Positions 8,203 to 16,389 of a stretch of 64,000 nt of DNA are shown piece after piece. Every line of letters begins with the position of its first letter. Position 1 is the first letter of the stretch. The notes beneath the pieces were generated by a model. That model was not told where the DNA came from and ran no database searches. It saw only the letters and a program-made list of their open reading frames with translations. The position numbers and the translations under genes are program-made. This DNA is from Mesorhizobium loti (GTDB taxonomy: Bacteria > Pseudomonadota > Alphaproteobacteria > Rhizobiales > Rhizobiaceae), in contig NZ_PJRO01000018.1 of assembly GCF_002858745.1 (NCBI RefSeq), positions 1 to 64,000 of the forward strand. The letters are read 5' to 3'.

Positions 8203-8630
8203 AGTGCCGCCACCAACTTGGCTGCACCGCTGCGAGCGGTGTTCATGAGCGTTTCCGTTTCTTGCGGGAAAATGACGCTGCTTGCACGCGTGCTGCCCGC
8301 CGTCGCCGTGCTGTCTCGGGTCAGGTCGGCTGACGATTTTCTGCACCGATGCAATGGGTTATACGATGCTGCGGATTGGTTCGGGGCAGGACCCGGGCTG
8401 CGAAGATCAGCCAGGAGAGCAGGCTTGTCGCCAAGAAAAAACAGACACTGCGCGGCGCTGTCGATCCCTTTAGGCGAAGGGACCTCAACACGCAGTATGC
8501 GCAGTGCTGATGGCAAATTGATTTTCAATTTTCGTTCCCATTCTTTTTCCAAATGATGATGAAAAAATTCCATCAATGTCAATCAAGAAATCGAGATTGA
8601 CTGAAAAATTTCTATATGGAAGGGTGAAGC
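8203..8630. other. Divergent intergenic region with probable RpiR operator
   Basis: 428 bases without a convincing gene, between the leftward catabolic block and the rightward rpiR-type gene. The open frame at 8199-8582 (minus) has no family resemblance and atypical composition. A degenerate fragment resembling one arm of the RIME-like repeat (GAGCGTTTCCGTTTCTTGCGG) lies near 8245-8280. The right-hand 110 bases are AT-rich and hold the inverted repeat described separately. Confidence 0.6.
8562..8613. promoter_or_regulatory. Candidate RpiR-family operator
   Basis: A perfect 7-bp inverted repeat GTCAATC (8578-8584) N10 GATTGAC (8595-8601) sits 30 bases before the regulator start. It is nested between two near copies of GAAAAATTTC (GAAAAAATTC at 8561-8570 and GAAAAATTTC at 8603-8612). 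It is well placed for autoregulation and for control of the divergent operon. Confidence 0.5.
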
Positions 8631-9485
8631 ATGGAGCTACGCCAACAGATCGACAGCCTTGCGGAAACGCTCACGCCTGCGGAACGAAAGCTTTCCGCGG
8701 TACTGCTGTCCGACTATCCGTTCGCCGGATTGCAGACGATCCAGATGCTGGCTGAGCAGACAGGCGTGTCGGCGCCCTCGATCACGCGCTTCGTCACGAA
8801 ACTCGGATGTCATGGCTATCAGGATTTCCAGAGACGGCTGATCGGCGAATTGAAGGAAGGGCACCGATCCCCGGTCGATCTGCATGAACGCATGGCCGGC
8901 GCCGGCGTCGATTTCCTGCAGTCTTTCCTGGACCTGACAGCTGAGGCCGTCCGGGCCGTGGGCGAATCCCTGACGCAAAGCCAGTTCGAACGCATTTGCG
9001 ACCTGCTGGCCGACGACAAGCGTGCCGTCTACATCGTCGGTGGGCGCATCAGCGATGCCATCGCCCAGCACTTCTCGCGGCACCTGCGGCAGGTCAGGCG
9101 CAACGTTTTCCATCTGCCGCCCGATACCGAGATCTGGCCCGAATACATCCTGCGCATGCGCGCGCGCGACCTGCTGATCATCTTCGATTTCCGCCGCTAT
9201 CAGCAGCGCCTCGTCGAATTGGCGAGCAAGGTGCGTCAATCGGCAGGAAGCAGCGTCATACTCGTTACGGATAAATGGATGTCGCCGGCCGCCGCTTATG
9301 CGGCTGAAGTCGTCGCACTGCCAACCGAAAACAGGACTGCATGGGACAGCTATGCCGGCGCACTGGCGATTGTCGACGCCATGGTCGCAAGCATCTCCGA
9401 GCGCGACTGGGATGCGACACGCGACCGTATCAAAGCCTGGGATGCCGTCAGGTTCGAGCGAGGCGACAAATCAGGGGATACGTAA
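8631..9485 (+). CDS. MurR/RpiR family transcriptional regulator
   Basis: 284 aa. The N-terminal ~75 residues form the RpiR helix-turn-helix domain (LTPAERKLSAVLLSDYPFAGLQTIQMLAEQ then SAPSITRFVTKLG). Residues ~120-250 form a SIS phosphosugar-binding-like domain (VYIVGGRISDAIAQHFSRHL). The AAGGGTG Shine-Dalgarno lies eight bases before the ATG. It is divergent from the transporter/hydrolase block, so it is the obvious regulator of that block. RpiR proteins usually sense phosphorylated sugars, but in rhizobia members also sit beside amino acid and amide catabolic genes, so the effector is open. Confidence 0.9.
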   Translation: MELRQQIDSLAETLTPAERKLSAVLLSDYPFAGLQTIQMLAEQTGVSAPSITRFVTKLGCHGYQDFQRRLIGELKEGHRSPVDLHERMAGAGVDFLQSFLDLTAEAVRAVGESLTQSQFERICDLLADDKRAVYIVGGRISDAIAQHFSRHLRQVRRNVFHLPPDTEIWPEYILRMRARDLLIIFDFRRYQQRLVELASKVRQSAGSSVILVTDKWMSPAAAYAAEVVALPTENRTAWDSYAGALAIVDAMVASISERDWDATRDRIKAWDAVRFERGDKSGDT

Positions 9486-9493
9486 GTCCATGC

Positions 9494-9513
9494 CGGCCTC
9501 AAACATGAGGCCG
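9494..9513. terminator. Weak hairpin between convergent genes
   Basis: Perfect 8-bp stem CGGCCTCA / TGAGGCCG with an AACA loop, followed by a short T-rich stretch on the plus strand. It lies between the ends of the RpiR gene and the L,D-transpeptidase gene and could serve either direction. Confidence 0.45.
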
Positions 9514-9539
9514 ACTTTGCTTGCAGACGAGCAGCCAAA

Positions 9540-10259
9540 CTACATCACGAGCAGCGGGGCCTTACCCGAAACACGACCGTAGAGATCAATCACGTCCTGA
9601 TTGAACATGCGCACGCAGCCGGCGGAAGCTGATTTGCCGATGGAACGCCACTGTGGCGATCCATGGATGCGGTAGAGCGTATCCTTGCCGTCCTTGAAAA
9701 TGTAAAGCGCCCTCGCGCCCAGCGGGTTGGACACGCCGGGCTGCATGCCTTGCCGCCATTTTTCCAGTTTTTGATCGCGGCGGATCATGGCTGCCGGCGG
9801 CGTCCACGTCGGCCATTTACGCTTCCACTGCACGATCGCACGCCCTTTCCAGGCGTGACCTTGCTTGCCGAGGCCGACGCCATAGCGCATGGCTTTGCCG
9901 TTCGGCTGAACCAGGTAGAGAAAGTTCTGCCGTGTATCGACAACTATCGACCCGGCCGGTTCTCCCGTCGGGTCATCGACAAGCTGGCGCAGAAACTTGG
10001 GATCGACTTTGCTGACGTCGATAGCCGGCAAGCTGTAGCCACCGTCATCGATAGCCGCGTATCTTTCCGTGTCCTTGCTTTGGTAGGATGCCGGCTCGAT
10101 CTTTGCTGGAGCCAGGGCCGCGGCGACGGTAGGCGTCGGCGGAAAGACAGCTGGGTTTTTCGAGTTGGCCTGGATGGTCTGCGAGCAACCGGCGGCGATC
10201 ATGAGCGGCAGAACCGCAATGCCCGGCAAGCACCGCCGAAGCATCGAGAGGATAGTCAT
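9540..10259 (-). CDS. L,D-transpeptidase (YkuD domain) lipoprotein
   Basis: 239 aa. The N-terminus ends in a lipobox (LPLMIAAGC, Cys ~25), so it should be a lipoprotein in the periplasm. The C-terminal ~130 residues form the YkuD fold with the catalytic signature HGSPQWRSIG followed by SASAGCVRMFNQDV (His, Ser and Cys-x-Arg all present). The enzymes make 3-3 peptidoglycan cross-links or anchor proteins to the wall; Rhizobiales carry many paralogs linked to polar growth. It is a single gene, convergent with the RpiR gene. The specific role (cross-linking or anchoring) cannot be told. Confidence 0.92.
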   Translation of the reverse strand: MTILSMLRRCLPGIAVLPLMIAAGCSQTIQANSKNPAVFPPTPTVAAALAPAKIEPASYQSKDTERYAAIDDGGYSLPAIDVSKVDPKFLRQLVDDPTGEPAGSIVVDTRQNFLYLVQPNGKAMRYGVGLGKQGHAWKGRAIVQWKRKWPTWTPPAAMIRRDQKLEKWRQGMQPGVSNPLGARALYIFKDGKDTLYRIHGSPQWRSIGKSASAGCVRMFNQDVIDLYGRVSGKAPLLVM

Positions 10260-10459
10260 TTCTGATTTGTTGCCTTTTATGGATATGGAATGTGGGCTGG
10301 AAGCCGTGCTTTCTTCTTCATCTCAACATGACCACGATGTGGCCTGCGGGCGCCGTAGAGCAGATTGTTTTGCCATGTGGTGTGCGGGCAACATCTTTCC
10401 CTGCCTGGGGCAGATCCCCAGCCTCGGCAAGGCGGAGTCGATATCGCGAAAGCAAAGGT

Positions 10460-11326
10460 TCAACAGGGTTGAGATTGCTCAGTCAGGTCGCGTCGCAGAA
10501 ACTCATTCAGCCGTTCGACAGCCGGCGTCGCCGACATCGGATTGCGCATGATGCCGATCTCCAGATCGGGAAGCGGCGGCAGGCCCTCGTTTTCGCCGAT
10601 GACGCGCAGCGATGGCGGCACACTCAATTGTGCCAACCCAGCGACGGCCAGTCCGGCCTGCACGACCGCTATGAGGCCGAGCAGGCTGGCGCTGGAATAG
10701 GTGCAGTGGAAGGCACGATCGATGTTGGCCAGCACCTGCAGCATGTTCACCCGCGCCGCGCAACCGGGTTCGAACAGGGCGACCGGCAACGGGTCCTTTT
10801 CCCAGGCGACGTGATTTGGTGACGCGACCCAAACGCAGCGTTCCAGTCGCAGCACTTCCATCGCCTGGTCCGGCAGACGGGTGATGATGGCGAGATCCAG
10901 CCGGCCTTCTTCCAGCGTCTTCACCAATGCGGTCGACTGCTCGCAGACAAGTTCCACCGTCACCAGCGGATGCGCGGCGGAGAACCGCGACAACACCGGC
11001 GGCAACAGATAGGCGGCGTAATCGTCCGGAACGCCGAGCCGGACGCTGCCTGCCTCCTCGGGGCGGGTAACGCTGGCCAATGCTTCATCCGAGAGTTTCA
11101 GCAGCCGCCGGGCATAGACCAGGAATTCCTCGCCGGCGGCGTTCGGGATCACCGCGCGTGGCGTTCGGATCAGGAGCTGCTTTCCGGTCGTCTGCTCGAG
11201 CCGCTGCATCTGCATGCTGACGGCAGACTGGCTGCGGCCGACGCGCGGGGCGGCATTGGAAAAGCTGCCGCTCTCCGCGATCGCGACGAAAGTTCTCAAC
11301 AAATCGAGGTCAAGGGGCAAGGCCAT
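10460..11326 (-). CDS. LysR family transcriptional regulator
   Basis: 288 aa from the ATG at 11326 (MALPLDLDLLRTFVAIAESGSF). The frame remains open upstream, but the LysR winged-helix begins exactly here. The HTH spans ~3-62 (AAPRVGRSQSAVSMQMQRLEQ), followed by the LysR effector-binding domain (RLGVPDDYAAYLLP onward). It is divergent from an EamA transporter, with a strong inverted repeat in the shared promoter, so it likely controls that exporter and itself. The effector is unknown. Confidence 0.92.
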   Translation of the reverse strand: MALPLDLDLLRTFVAIAESGSFSNAAPRVGRSQSAVSMQMQRLEQTTGKQLLIRTPRAVIPNAAGEEFLVYARRLLKLSDEALASVTRPEEAGSVRLGVPDDYAAYLLPPVLSRFSAAHPLVTVELVCEQSTALVKTLEEGRLDLAIITRLPDQAMEVLRLERCVWVASPNHVAWEKDPLPVALFEPGCAARVNMLQVLANIDRAFHCTYSSASLLGLIAVVQAGLAVAGLAQLSVPPSLRVIGENEGLPPLPDLEIGIMRNPMSATPAVERLNEFLRRDLTEQSQPC

Positions 11327-11340
11327 GGTTCTATCAACAT

Positions 11341-11370
11341 AACGAATAGCTTCTTCCAAATCTATTCGTT
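11341..11370. promoter_or_regulatory. LysR-type operator between divergent genes
   Basis: Perfect 9-bp inverted repeat AACGAATAG (11341-11349) N12 CTATTCGTT (11362-11370), AT-rich, in the 100-base gap between the lysR start and the EamA transporter start. The geometry fits a LysR recognition site, which usually lies near -65 of the regulated promoter. Confidence 0.65.
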
Positions 11371-11426
11371 TGCATGAATGCAATGGCGGTGGCTTGCTGT
11401 TTGTCCAAACGACCGGACGCGGCCTC

Positions 11427-12332
11427 ATGACAGACACGCAGACCAACCGATTTCCTGCCCTGAGCCTCGCAGTCGCAATGGTGATTGCCGGAACCGTCGG
11501 CGCTTTTGTCACCGAAGCCGGCGTCGATGCCATCACCACCGTGTTCTGGCGCTGTGTTTTCGCTACCCTGTTTCTCGGTACATGGTGCCTGGTTCGCGGC
11601 TATCTACCGGATCCTCGCCTTTCCCGGGCACGGGTGTTGCGCGCGGCGATATGCGGCGTGTGCATGGTGCTGAGCTGGATCTTCTTCTTTGCGGGCTTTG
11701 CCCGGACATCGATCGCTGTGATGACCATCATCTATCACATCCAGCCATTCTTCGTGGTTTTGATTGGCGTTGCGTTTCTCAAGGAGCGGGTCAGCGCGGA
11801 CCAGATCATCTGGATGGTTCTGGCCTTTGTCGGCGTCGTTCTGGCGAGCGGTCTTGTTGCGTCGAACACGGTGATCACGGCCAGTTGGGCCATTGGCATC
11901 CTGATGGCTCTTGGCGGTGCTCTGCTCTATGCGATCGTGACGGTTCTCGCCAAAGGGCTCGGCGAACAGCGACCGGAAGTGACCGTGCTGTGCCAGACAG
12001 TGGTGGGAATGGTCATGCTGGCGCCGCTGGCGAGTTTCTCTGAAAATATAGCAGTCGCATCCTGGGGCTGGCTGATCGGCATTGGCGTGCTGCACACCGG
12101 CATTGCCTATGTGATGATGTTCTCGGCCTATCCGCGCCTGTCCACTCCGGTCATCGGTGTGCTGACCTTCATCTATCCCGTGGTGGCAATCCTCATCGAC
12201 TGGGCGATCTACGATCATCCGATCGGGCTGCCGCAGGCTATCGGCATGGTCATGATCGCATCCGCGACATTGAGCGTGCGTCTGGGATGGCGCTTCCCGG
12301 GACGGGCGGCATCCATCTCTCCTGCCGAATAG
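11427..12332 (+). CDS. EamA/DMT family transporter
   Basis: 301 aa from the ATG at 11427 (MTDTQTNRFPALSLAVAMVIAG). It has ten predicted transmembrane helices arranged as two EamA repeats, with the characteristic YHIQPFFVVLIGVAFLKER segment in the first repeat and the matching P-rich segment in the second. Such proteins usually export amino acids or other metabolites across the inner membrane. It is divergent from a LysR gene, a common exporter/regulator pairing. Substrate unknown. Confidence 0.88.
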   Translation: MTDTQTNRFPALSLAVAMVIAGTVGAFVTEAGVDAITTVFWRCVFATLFLGTWCLVRGYLPDPRLSRARVLRAAICGVCMVLSWIFFFAGFARTSIAVMTIIYHIQPFFVVLIGVAFLKERVSADQIIWMVLAFVGVVLASGLVASNTVITASWAIGILMALGGALLYAIVTVLAKGLGEQRPEVTVLCQTVVGMVMLAPLASFSENIAVASWGWLIGIGVLHTGIAYVMMFSAYPRLSTPVIGVLTFIYPVVAILIDWAIYDHPIGLPQAIGMVMIASATLSVRLGWRFPGRAASISPAE

Positions 12333-12414
12333 CGTGCTGTCACGGCCTGCTGTCACACAGCCTTCAAGCCGGAAACCTACAGAGCTGCTGCAACATCCTT
12401 CCCCTGGAGCAGCC

Positions 12415-13128
12415 GTGGCTTACGAACGAAACGACGCTTTTGCCGAAAACTTCGTCGAGACCGGCAAAAGTGGACCTCCCCATTATCTCAACCGCCGCTT
12501 CGATGCGGTCGGCACGTTCCTGCCTCAGCCGGGCAACACTGTTGTCAGCCATGTCGTGGACGGTTCGGCAACGCAACAGGCGCTGGTGCGTGTGCGCGAG
12601 GCACTGAAGGTGCTGCCTTACGGCGATCGTTTCGCCTATACGCCTGTCTCCAGCCTGCACATGACCGTCTTTCAAGGCACGATCGAGGGACGGCGCAAAT
12701 CTGCCTACTGGCCGCGGGAGCTCGCTTCCGAGGCGCCGATCGACGAGACCACGACATTCTTCCTCGACCGCCTGAAAGCGTTCCCCAAAGCGTCAGAATT
12801 CCGCATGCGGCCTGTCGAGGTCACGCCACTGGGCGTGGTCGTGACCGGCGCCACGCTTGGGGACGAACAGATCATTCGCGCGCTGCGCGACCGGTTGACT
12901 GCGCCTTTCGGTTACAGCCACCCCGATCACGACAGCTATACCTTCCACATCACGCTTGCCTATCTGAAGGCATGGCTGCCAGCAGGCGCGGAGGCCACTT
13001 ATCTACCGGCTCTGGCGGAGCTGACGCGTAGCCTGGTGATGGAGGTCGAGGTATTTGAACTTGAGGTACCGGCGTTCTGCACCTTCAACGACATGACCGA
13101 GTTCAAGCCACAGCACCACCTCGCCTGA
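12415..13128 (+). CDS. DUF1868 (2H phosphoesterase-like) protein
   Basis: 237 aa from a GTG at 12415, chosen because GGAG lies eight bases before it and because homologs as I recall them begin near here. Two HxTx motifs of the 2H superfamily are present: HMTVFQG near residue 82 and HITLAYL near 180. 2H enzymes act on 2',3'-cyclic or 2'-5' nucleotide linkages, but the DUF1868 group is uncharacterised. It starts 82 bases after the EamA gene on the same strand and may be cotranscribed. A function in RNA or cyclic nucleotide turnover is inference from the fold. Confidence 0.8.
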   Translation: MAYERNDAFAENFVETGKSGPPHYLNRRFDAVGTFLPQPGNTVVSHVVDGSATQQALVRVREALKVLPYGDRFAYTPVSSLHMTVFQGTIEGRRKSAYWPRELASEAPIDETTTFFLDRLKAFPKASEFRMRPVEVTPLGVVVTGATLGDEQIIRALRDRLTAPFGYSHPDHDSYTFHITLAYLKAWLPAGAEATYLPALAELTRSLVMEVEVFELEVPAFCTFNDMTEFKPQHHLA

Positions 13129-13152
13129 GTTCCAGCGCGGGCCGAACCTGGG

Positions 13153-14205
13153 TCATGCTTCAAGCGCACCGGCACGGGCATCGTCGCTGCGCTTGCTGCC
13201 GACCAGCTTGACGAGATCATCGCCCTTGCGGGTGATGCGATGCGAGCGGCGGGTCAGAATGTAGCCGTCCTGCGGAGCGAAAATCTCGGTACGGCCACCG
13301 GGCTCACCTGGCGTATGCACGATGGTGGCCAGTCTGTCGCCCCTTTTTACCCAGTCGCCGGGTTTTGTATCGTAAAGCACAGCGCCGGCCTTGGGGGCGG
13401 GCAGCATGTCGATGTTTTCGAGCGGTGCCACAACGCCTTCGAAGCGGCCAGGCTTCGTCACCGTGGTGTCGGTGATGACACCGCGTGCGACGAGCAGCCG
13501 GTAAAGACCTGCGGCATCGGCTTCGGCTGTGGCCCCATCGACGTCGGCAATACCGCGATATTCGACCGTAGTGACGACAAGGCTCTCAAGCCTTTCCTTG
13601 CCGCTGGCCAGATGCGGTTGCAGGGATGCTTCCTCGAAGGCCGCGCCGCTTTCGCCTTCCCACAAAAGCACAGCTTCCACCCCCATTGCGGCAGCACAAT
13701 CCTGCATCGCGGGCCAAAGGACGGCAGGCACGTAAAGATAGGCGGTGCTCTCGTCATCGCAATGTAGATCGAGCACGATGTCGTGGCCGACCGACAGCCT
13801 CAGCAAACGCGCCTTCAGGCGCTGGTCGATCGTCGACAGGTCTCCCTCGTCCGGCAGCAGCGAGACATCCGGCTTATCGATCAGCGGGAAGTCGCGATTG
13901 AAGTTGACGCGGTTCGGCAAGTGGAAACGGCCCTCCAGTTCGCCAAAGACATATTGAGCGCGGCCGACCGGATTGGCCCAGGGCACAACGCTAATCGAGC
14001 CGTTGATGCGCCCCTCGGCTTCGGCCTTGGTCAGCAACGGCATCAACGCATCGATGGCAACCATGCCCGGCAGCTCGCCGGCATGTAGTGCTGCCTGCAG
14101 ATAAGCGGTCGGCGCCTTGGCGTCGCTTCCCTTGAAACGGTAGACCGGAAATTCATAGGCGACGCCGTCGCTGTCGCCGGCCAGCCGCTCGATCGTTTTT
14201 TCCAT
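13153..14205 (-). CDS. Succinylglutamate desuccinylase/aspartoacylase family (M14-like) protein
   Basis: 350 aa from the ATG at 14205, which has GGAGAA about eight bases upstream (the frame is open ten codons earlier). Zinc ligands of the family are visible: HAGELPG (His and Glu near residue 41) and DLHCDDES (second His near 150), with NFNRDFP between. The ~100-residue C-terminal part is a barrel-like domain (KPGDWVKRGDRLATIVHTPG). Family members hydrolyse N-acyl amino acids such as N-succinylglutamate or N-acetylaspartate; related proteins serve ectoine degradation (DoeB), but no ectoine genes are adjacent. It is a stand-alone gene with a RIME-like repeat immediately upstream. Confidence 0.85.
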   Translation of the reverse strand: MEKTIERLAGDSDGVAYEFPVYRFKGSDAKAPTAYLQAALHAGELPGMVAIDALMPLLTKAEAEGRINGSISVVPWANPVGRAQYVFGELEGRFHLPNRVNFNRDFPLIDKPDVSLLPDEGDLSTIDQRLKARLLRLSVGHDIVLDLHCDDESTAYLYVPAVLWPAMQDCAAAMGVEAVLLWEGESGAAFEEASLQPHLASGKERLESLVVTTVEYRGIADVDGATAEADAAGLYRLLVARGVITDTTVTKPGRFEGVVAPLENIDMLPAPKAGAVLYDTKPGDWVKRGDRLATIVHTPGEPGGRTEIFAPQDGYILTRRSHRITRKGDDLVKLVGSKRSDDARAGALEA

Positions 14206-14219
14206 GGTCTTCTCCGTCT

Positions 14220-14320
14220 GGAGCAATTCCAGCAAAGTGCGTAGCGGTTTTGCGTCAGGAATTGCGTAAAAATAAAAAGTTAGAGTGTTTTCCGCGTTTC
14301 CGAGAAAACGGAAACGCTCT
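14220..14320. repeat. RIME-like intergenic palindromic repeat, copy C (inverted orientation)
   Basis: About 100 bases upstream of the M14-like gene, in the opposite orientation to the other copies: it opens GAGCAATTCCAGCAAAG, passes GTAGCGGTTTTGCGTCAGG, and ends GAGAAAACGGAAACGCTCT. It lies in what should be the 5' untranslated region of that gene. Confidence 0.85.
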
Positions 14321-14412
14321 TGTTATTGCCGTTGTTGCCGTGCGAACGGGCGTGTGTCGAGTGGTCCAGTGTTGCGGGCGGTGCGCGCAGCGATAGACCC
14401 GGCGTCGCCGTA

Positions 14413-15795
14413 TCAGACAAGCGGTTTGAGCTCCTGCGCAATCGTTGGCAGCAGCTCGGCGACATTGGGATGGATGTGCACGGCGCGTTGCAGCGTCTTC
14501 ACCGGCGCCTTGGCATACATCAGGTCGAGCACGCAGTGCACCGCTTCGTCGCCGCCGGGACCCAGCACGGAACAGCCGAGGATTTCACCGCTATCGGCAT
14601 CGACCAGGATTTTCATGAACCCTTGCGTTTCGCCTTTCTCCACCGCGCGGCCGACCCTTGTCATGGGGCGCTGGCCAACCAGGGCACGGCGGCCGGATTT
14701 CCGCACGGCTGCTTCCGTCATGCCGGCACGACCGAGAGGAGGGTCGGTGTAGAGTGCGTAGGCTTCGATACGGTCGCTGACCTTGCGCTCGTCATTGTCC
14801 AGCAGGTTTGCGGCGACGATTTCGTAATCGTTGTAGGAGGTGTGGGTGAAGGCGCCCTTGCCGTTGCAGTCGCCCATCGCCCAGATATGCGGCACGCTGG
14901 TGCGCAACTGATCATCCACCTCGACAAAGCCGCGCTTGTCGACCGTTACGCCGGCCTTGTCGAGGCCGAGGTCATCGGTGTTTGGAACACGGCCAAGTGC
15001 CAGTAGCAGATGCGAACCGACCACGGCAAGCTTGCCGTGCGCGAAAGTGACGGCAGTCTGGTCGCCTTGTCTGGCAAAGGAGATGTCTTCGGCGCCGAGA
15101 TGGACCGCGATCCCTTCCTTCACCAACATCGACAGGATGGTGGCGGAAACATCCTCATCCTCGCGTCCGATCAGGCGAGAGGCCCTTTCGATGACGGTGA
15201 CTTCGGAGCCGAAACGACGGAACATCTGTGCGAATTCCAGTGAGATGTAACTGCCGCCGACGACCACGAGATGCCGTGGCAGCACGTCGAGATCCATGAT
15301 CGAAGAGTTGGTGAGGAATGAGATGTCAGCGATGCCGGGCAGGTCCGGCACCGAGGCCCGGCCGCCGACGTTGAGGAAAATCCTTTCGGCGGTGAGCAAT
15401 TCCTCGCCGATGCGCACGCTGCGCTGGTCCTCAAAACGGGCGTGGCCGCGGAACAGCGTGCAGCCGGGCATCGAGGCAATCCAGTCCTCCAGGCCCTTGC
15501 GCGCGTCGTTGGAAACCTTGTCCTTGCGCGCCTTGATCGCTTTCATATCAACGCCAACCGGGCCCGAAAGCGTCACGCCGTAATCGGCGGCGCGGCGTGC
15601 AAGATGCGCGGCATAGGCGCTGGCGACCATTGCCTTGGTCGGCATGCAGCCGGTGTTGACACAGGTGCCGCCAACCAGCTTGCGCTCGATCAGCGCGACG
15701 GTCATGCCGGCGGCGCTCAGCCGGCCTGCCAGCGAAGGACCTGCCTGGCCACAGCCGATGACGATTGCGTCGAATTTTTTGGCGGCGCTCGTCAC
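14413..15795 (-). CDS. FAD-dependent pyridine nucleotide-disulfide oxidoreductase (mercuric reductase-like)
   Basis: 460 aa class I flavin disulfide oxidoreductase. It has an N-terminal FAD Rossmann motif (VIGCGQAGPSLAGRL), the redox-active disulfide GGTCVNTGCMPTKA (two Cys separated by four residues, ~43-48), an NAD(P) motif (VVGGSYISLEFAQMF), a second FAD motif (IWAMGDCNGKGAFTHT) and a C-terminal dimer domain with the catalytic HIHPNVAEL. It lacks the N-terminal heavy-metal domain and C-terminal Cys pair of true MerA, so mercury reduction is unlikely. It overlaps the DUF4126 gene by four bases and is transcribed after it. The substrate is unknown; a low-molecular-weight disulfide is possible. 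Confidence 0.9.
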   Translation of the reverse strand: MTSAAKKFDAIVIGCGQAGPSLAGRLSAAGMTVALIERKLVGGTCVNTGCMPTKAMVASAYAAHLARRAADYGVTLSGPVGVDMKAIKARKDKVSNDARKGLEDWIASMPGCTLFRGHARFEDQRSVRIGEELLTAERIFLNVGGRASVPDLPGIADISFLTNSSIMDLDVLPRHLVVVGGSYISLEFAQMFRRFGSEVTVIERASRLIGREDEDVSATILSMLVKEGIAVHLGAEDISFARQGDQTAVTFAHGKLAVVGSHLLLALGRVPNTDDLGLDKAGVTVDKRGFVEVDDQLRTSVPHIWAMGDCNGKGAFTHTSYNDYEIVAANLLDNDERKVSDRIEAYALYTDPPLGRAGMTEAAVRKSGRRALVGQRPMTRVGRAVEKGETQGFMKILVDADSGEILGCSVLGPGGDEAVHCVLDLMYAKAPVKTLQRAVHIHPNVAELLPTIAQELKPLV

Positions 15796-16253
15796 GAGAC
15801 GGCCATTGCGATCAAAACTGCTCCGACGATGGCGATCACGTCCTCGACCAGGGCGGCAGGGAGGTCACGTCCGAATGCGGCTGCCATCCTGGCCCGCAGC
15901 TCAGCGCCGCCATAGGTGCCGATGACTGCACCGATGGCGCCGGCGATCAGTCCGCCAACCATAACGCCGCCAGTGGTGCCGATCACAGCGCCGGCGAAGG
16001 CGCCACCGACCAGCCGCGCACCGAACTGTTGCGGCACCTTACGGCTTGGCGTGGATGGAAGCTGGTCAGCGATCAGTTCGGCGAGAGCAAGGACGGAGAA
16101 AATAGCGACGGTGATCCAATGGCCCGTGAAGCTTGCCCAGGTACCAACCACAGGCAGCCAGCCAAGGTAGGCACCCCATGCAACTGCGGTGGGTGCCATC
16201 ATGGTTCTCAGGCCGGCGACAACACCGATCAGCAGCGCTAGCAGATAAAGCAT
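15792..16253 (-). CDS. DUF4126 family membrane protein
   Basis: 153 aa with several hydrophobic helices and Gly-rich repeats (GLRTMMAPTAVAWGAYLG near the start, VIGTTGGVMVGGLIAGAIGAVIGTYGG later). This pattern matches DUF4126 inner-membrane proteins of unknown function. It overlaps the downstream oxidoreductase gene by four bases, so the two are translationally coupled; the pairing suggests a shared envelope or redox role, but nothing more can be said. Confidence 0.8.
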   Translation of the reverse strand: MLYLLALLIGVVAGLRTMMAPTAVAWGAYLGWLPVVGTWASFTGHWITVAIFSVLALAELIADQLPSTPSRKVPQQFGARLVGGAFAGAVIGTTGGVMVGGLIAGAIGAVIGTYGGAELRARMAAAFGRDLPAALVEDVIAIVGAVLIAMAVS

Positions 16254-16389
16254 CTAATCCCCCTGATGACCGGTAACAGCAATTGACCGGCAACCTATCA
16301 CATGGTCGATATTTGACCATGCCGCGCTTTGGGGGACGAGTGCACATCGGCGCGAATCCAGATGGACAGCAAGTGTTCCGGAGACCGAA

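Noticed and set aside
8199..8582. 127-aa open frame upstream of the isochorismatase-like gene
   Set aside because: No Shine-Dalgarno, no family pattern, and it covers the AT-rich operator region.
14413..15795. True mercuric reductase (merA)
   Set aside because: The N-terminal metal domain and C-terminal Cys pair of MerA are missing and no mer genes are adjacent, so only the flavin disulfide family can be claimed.
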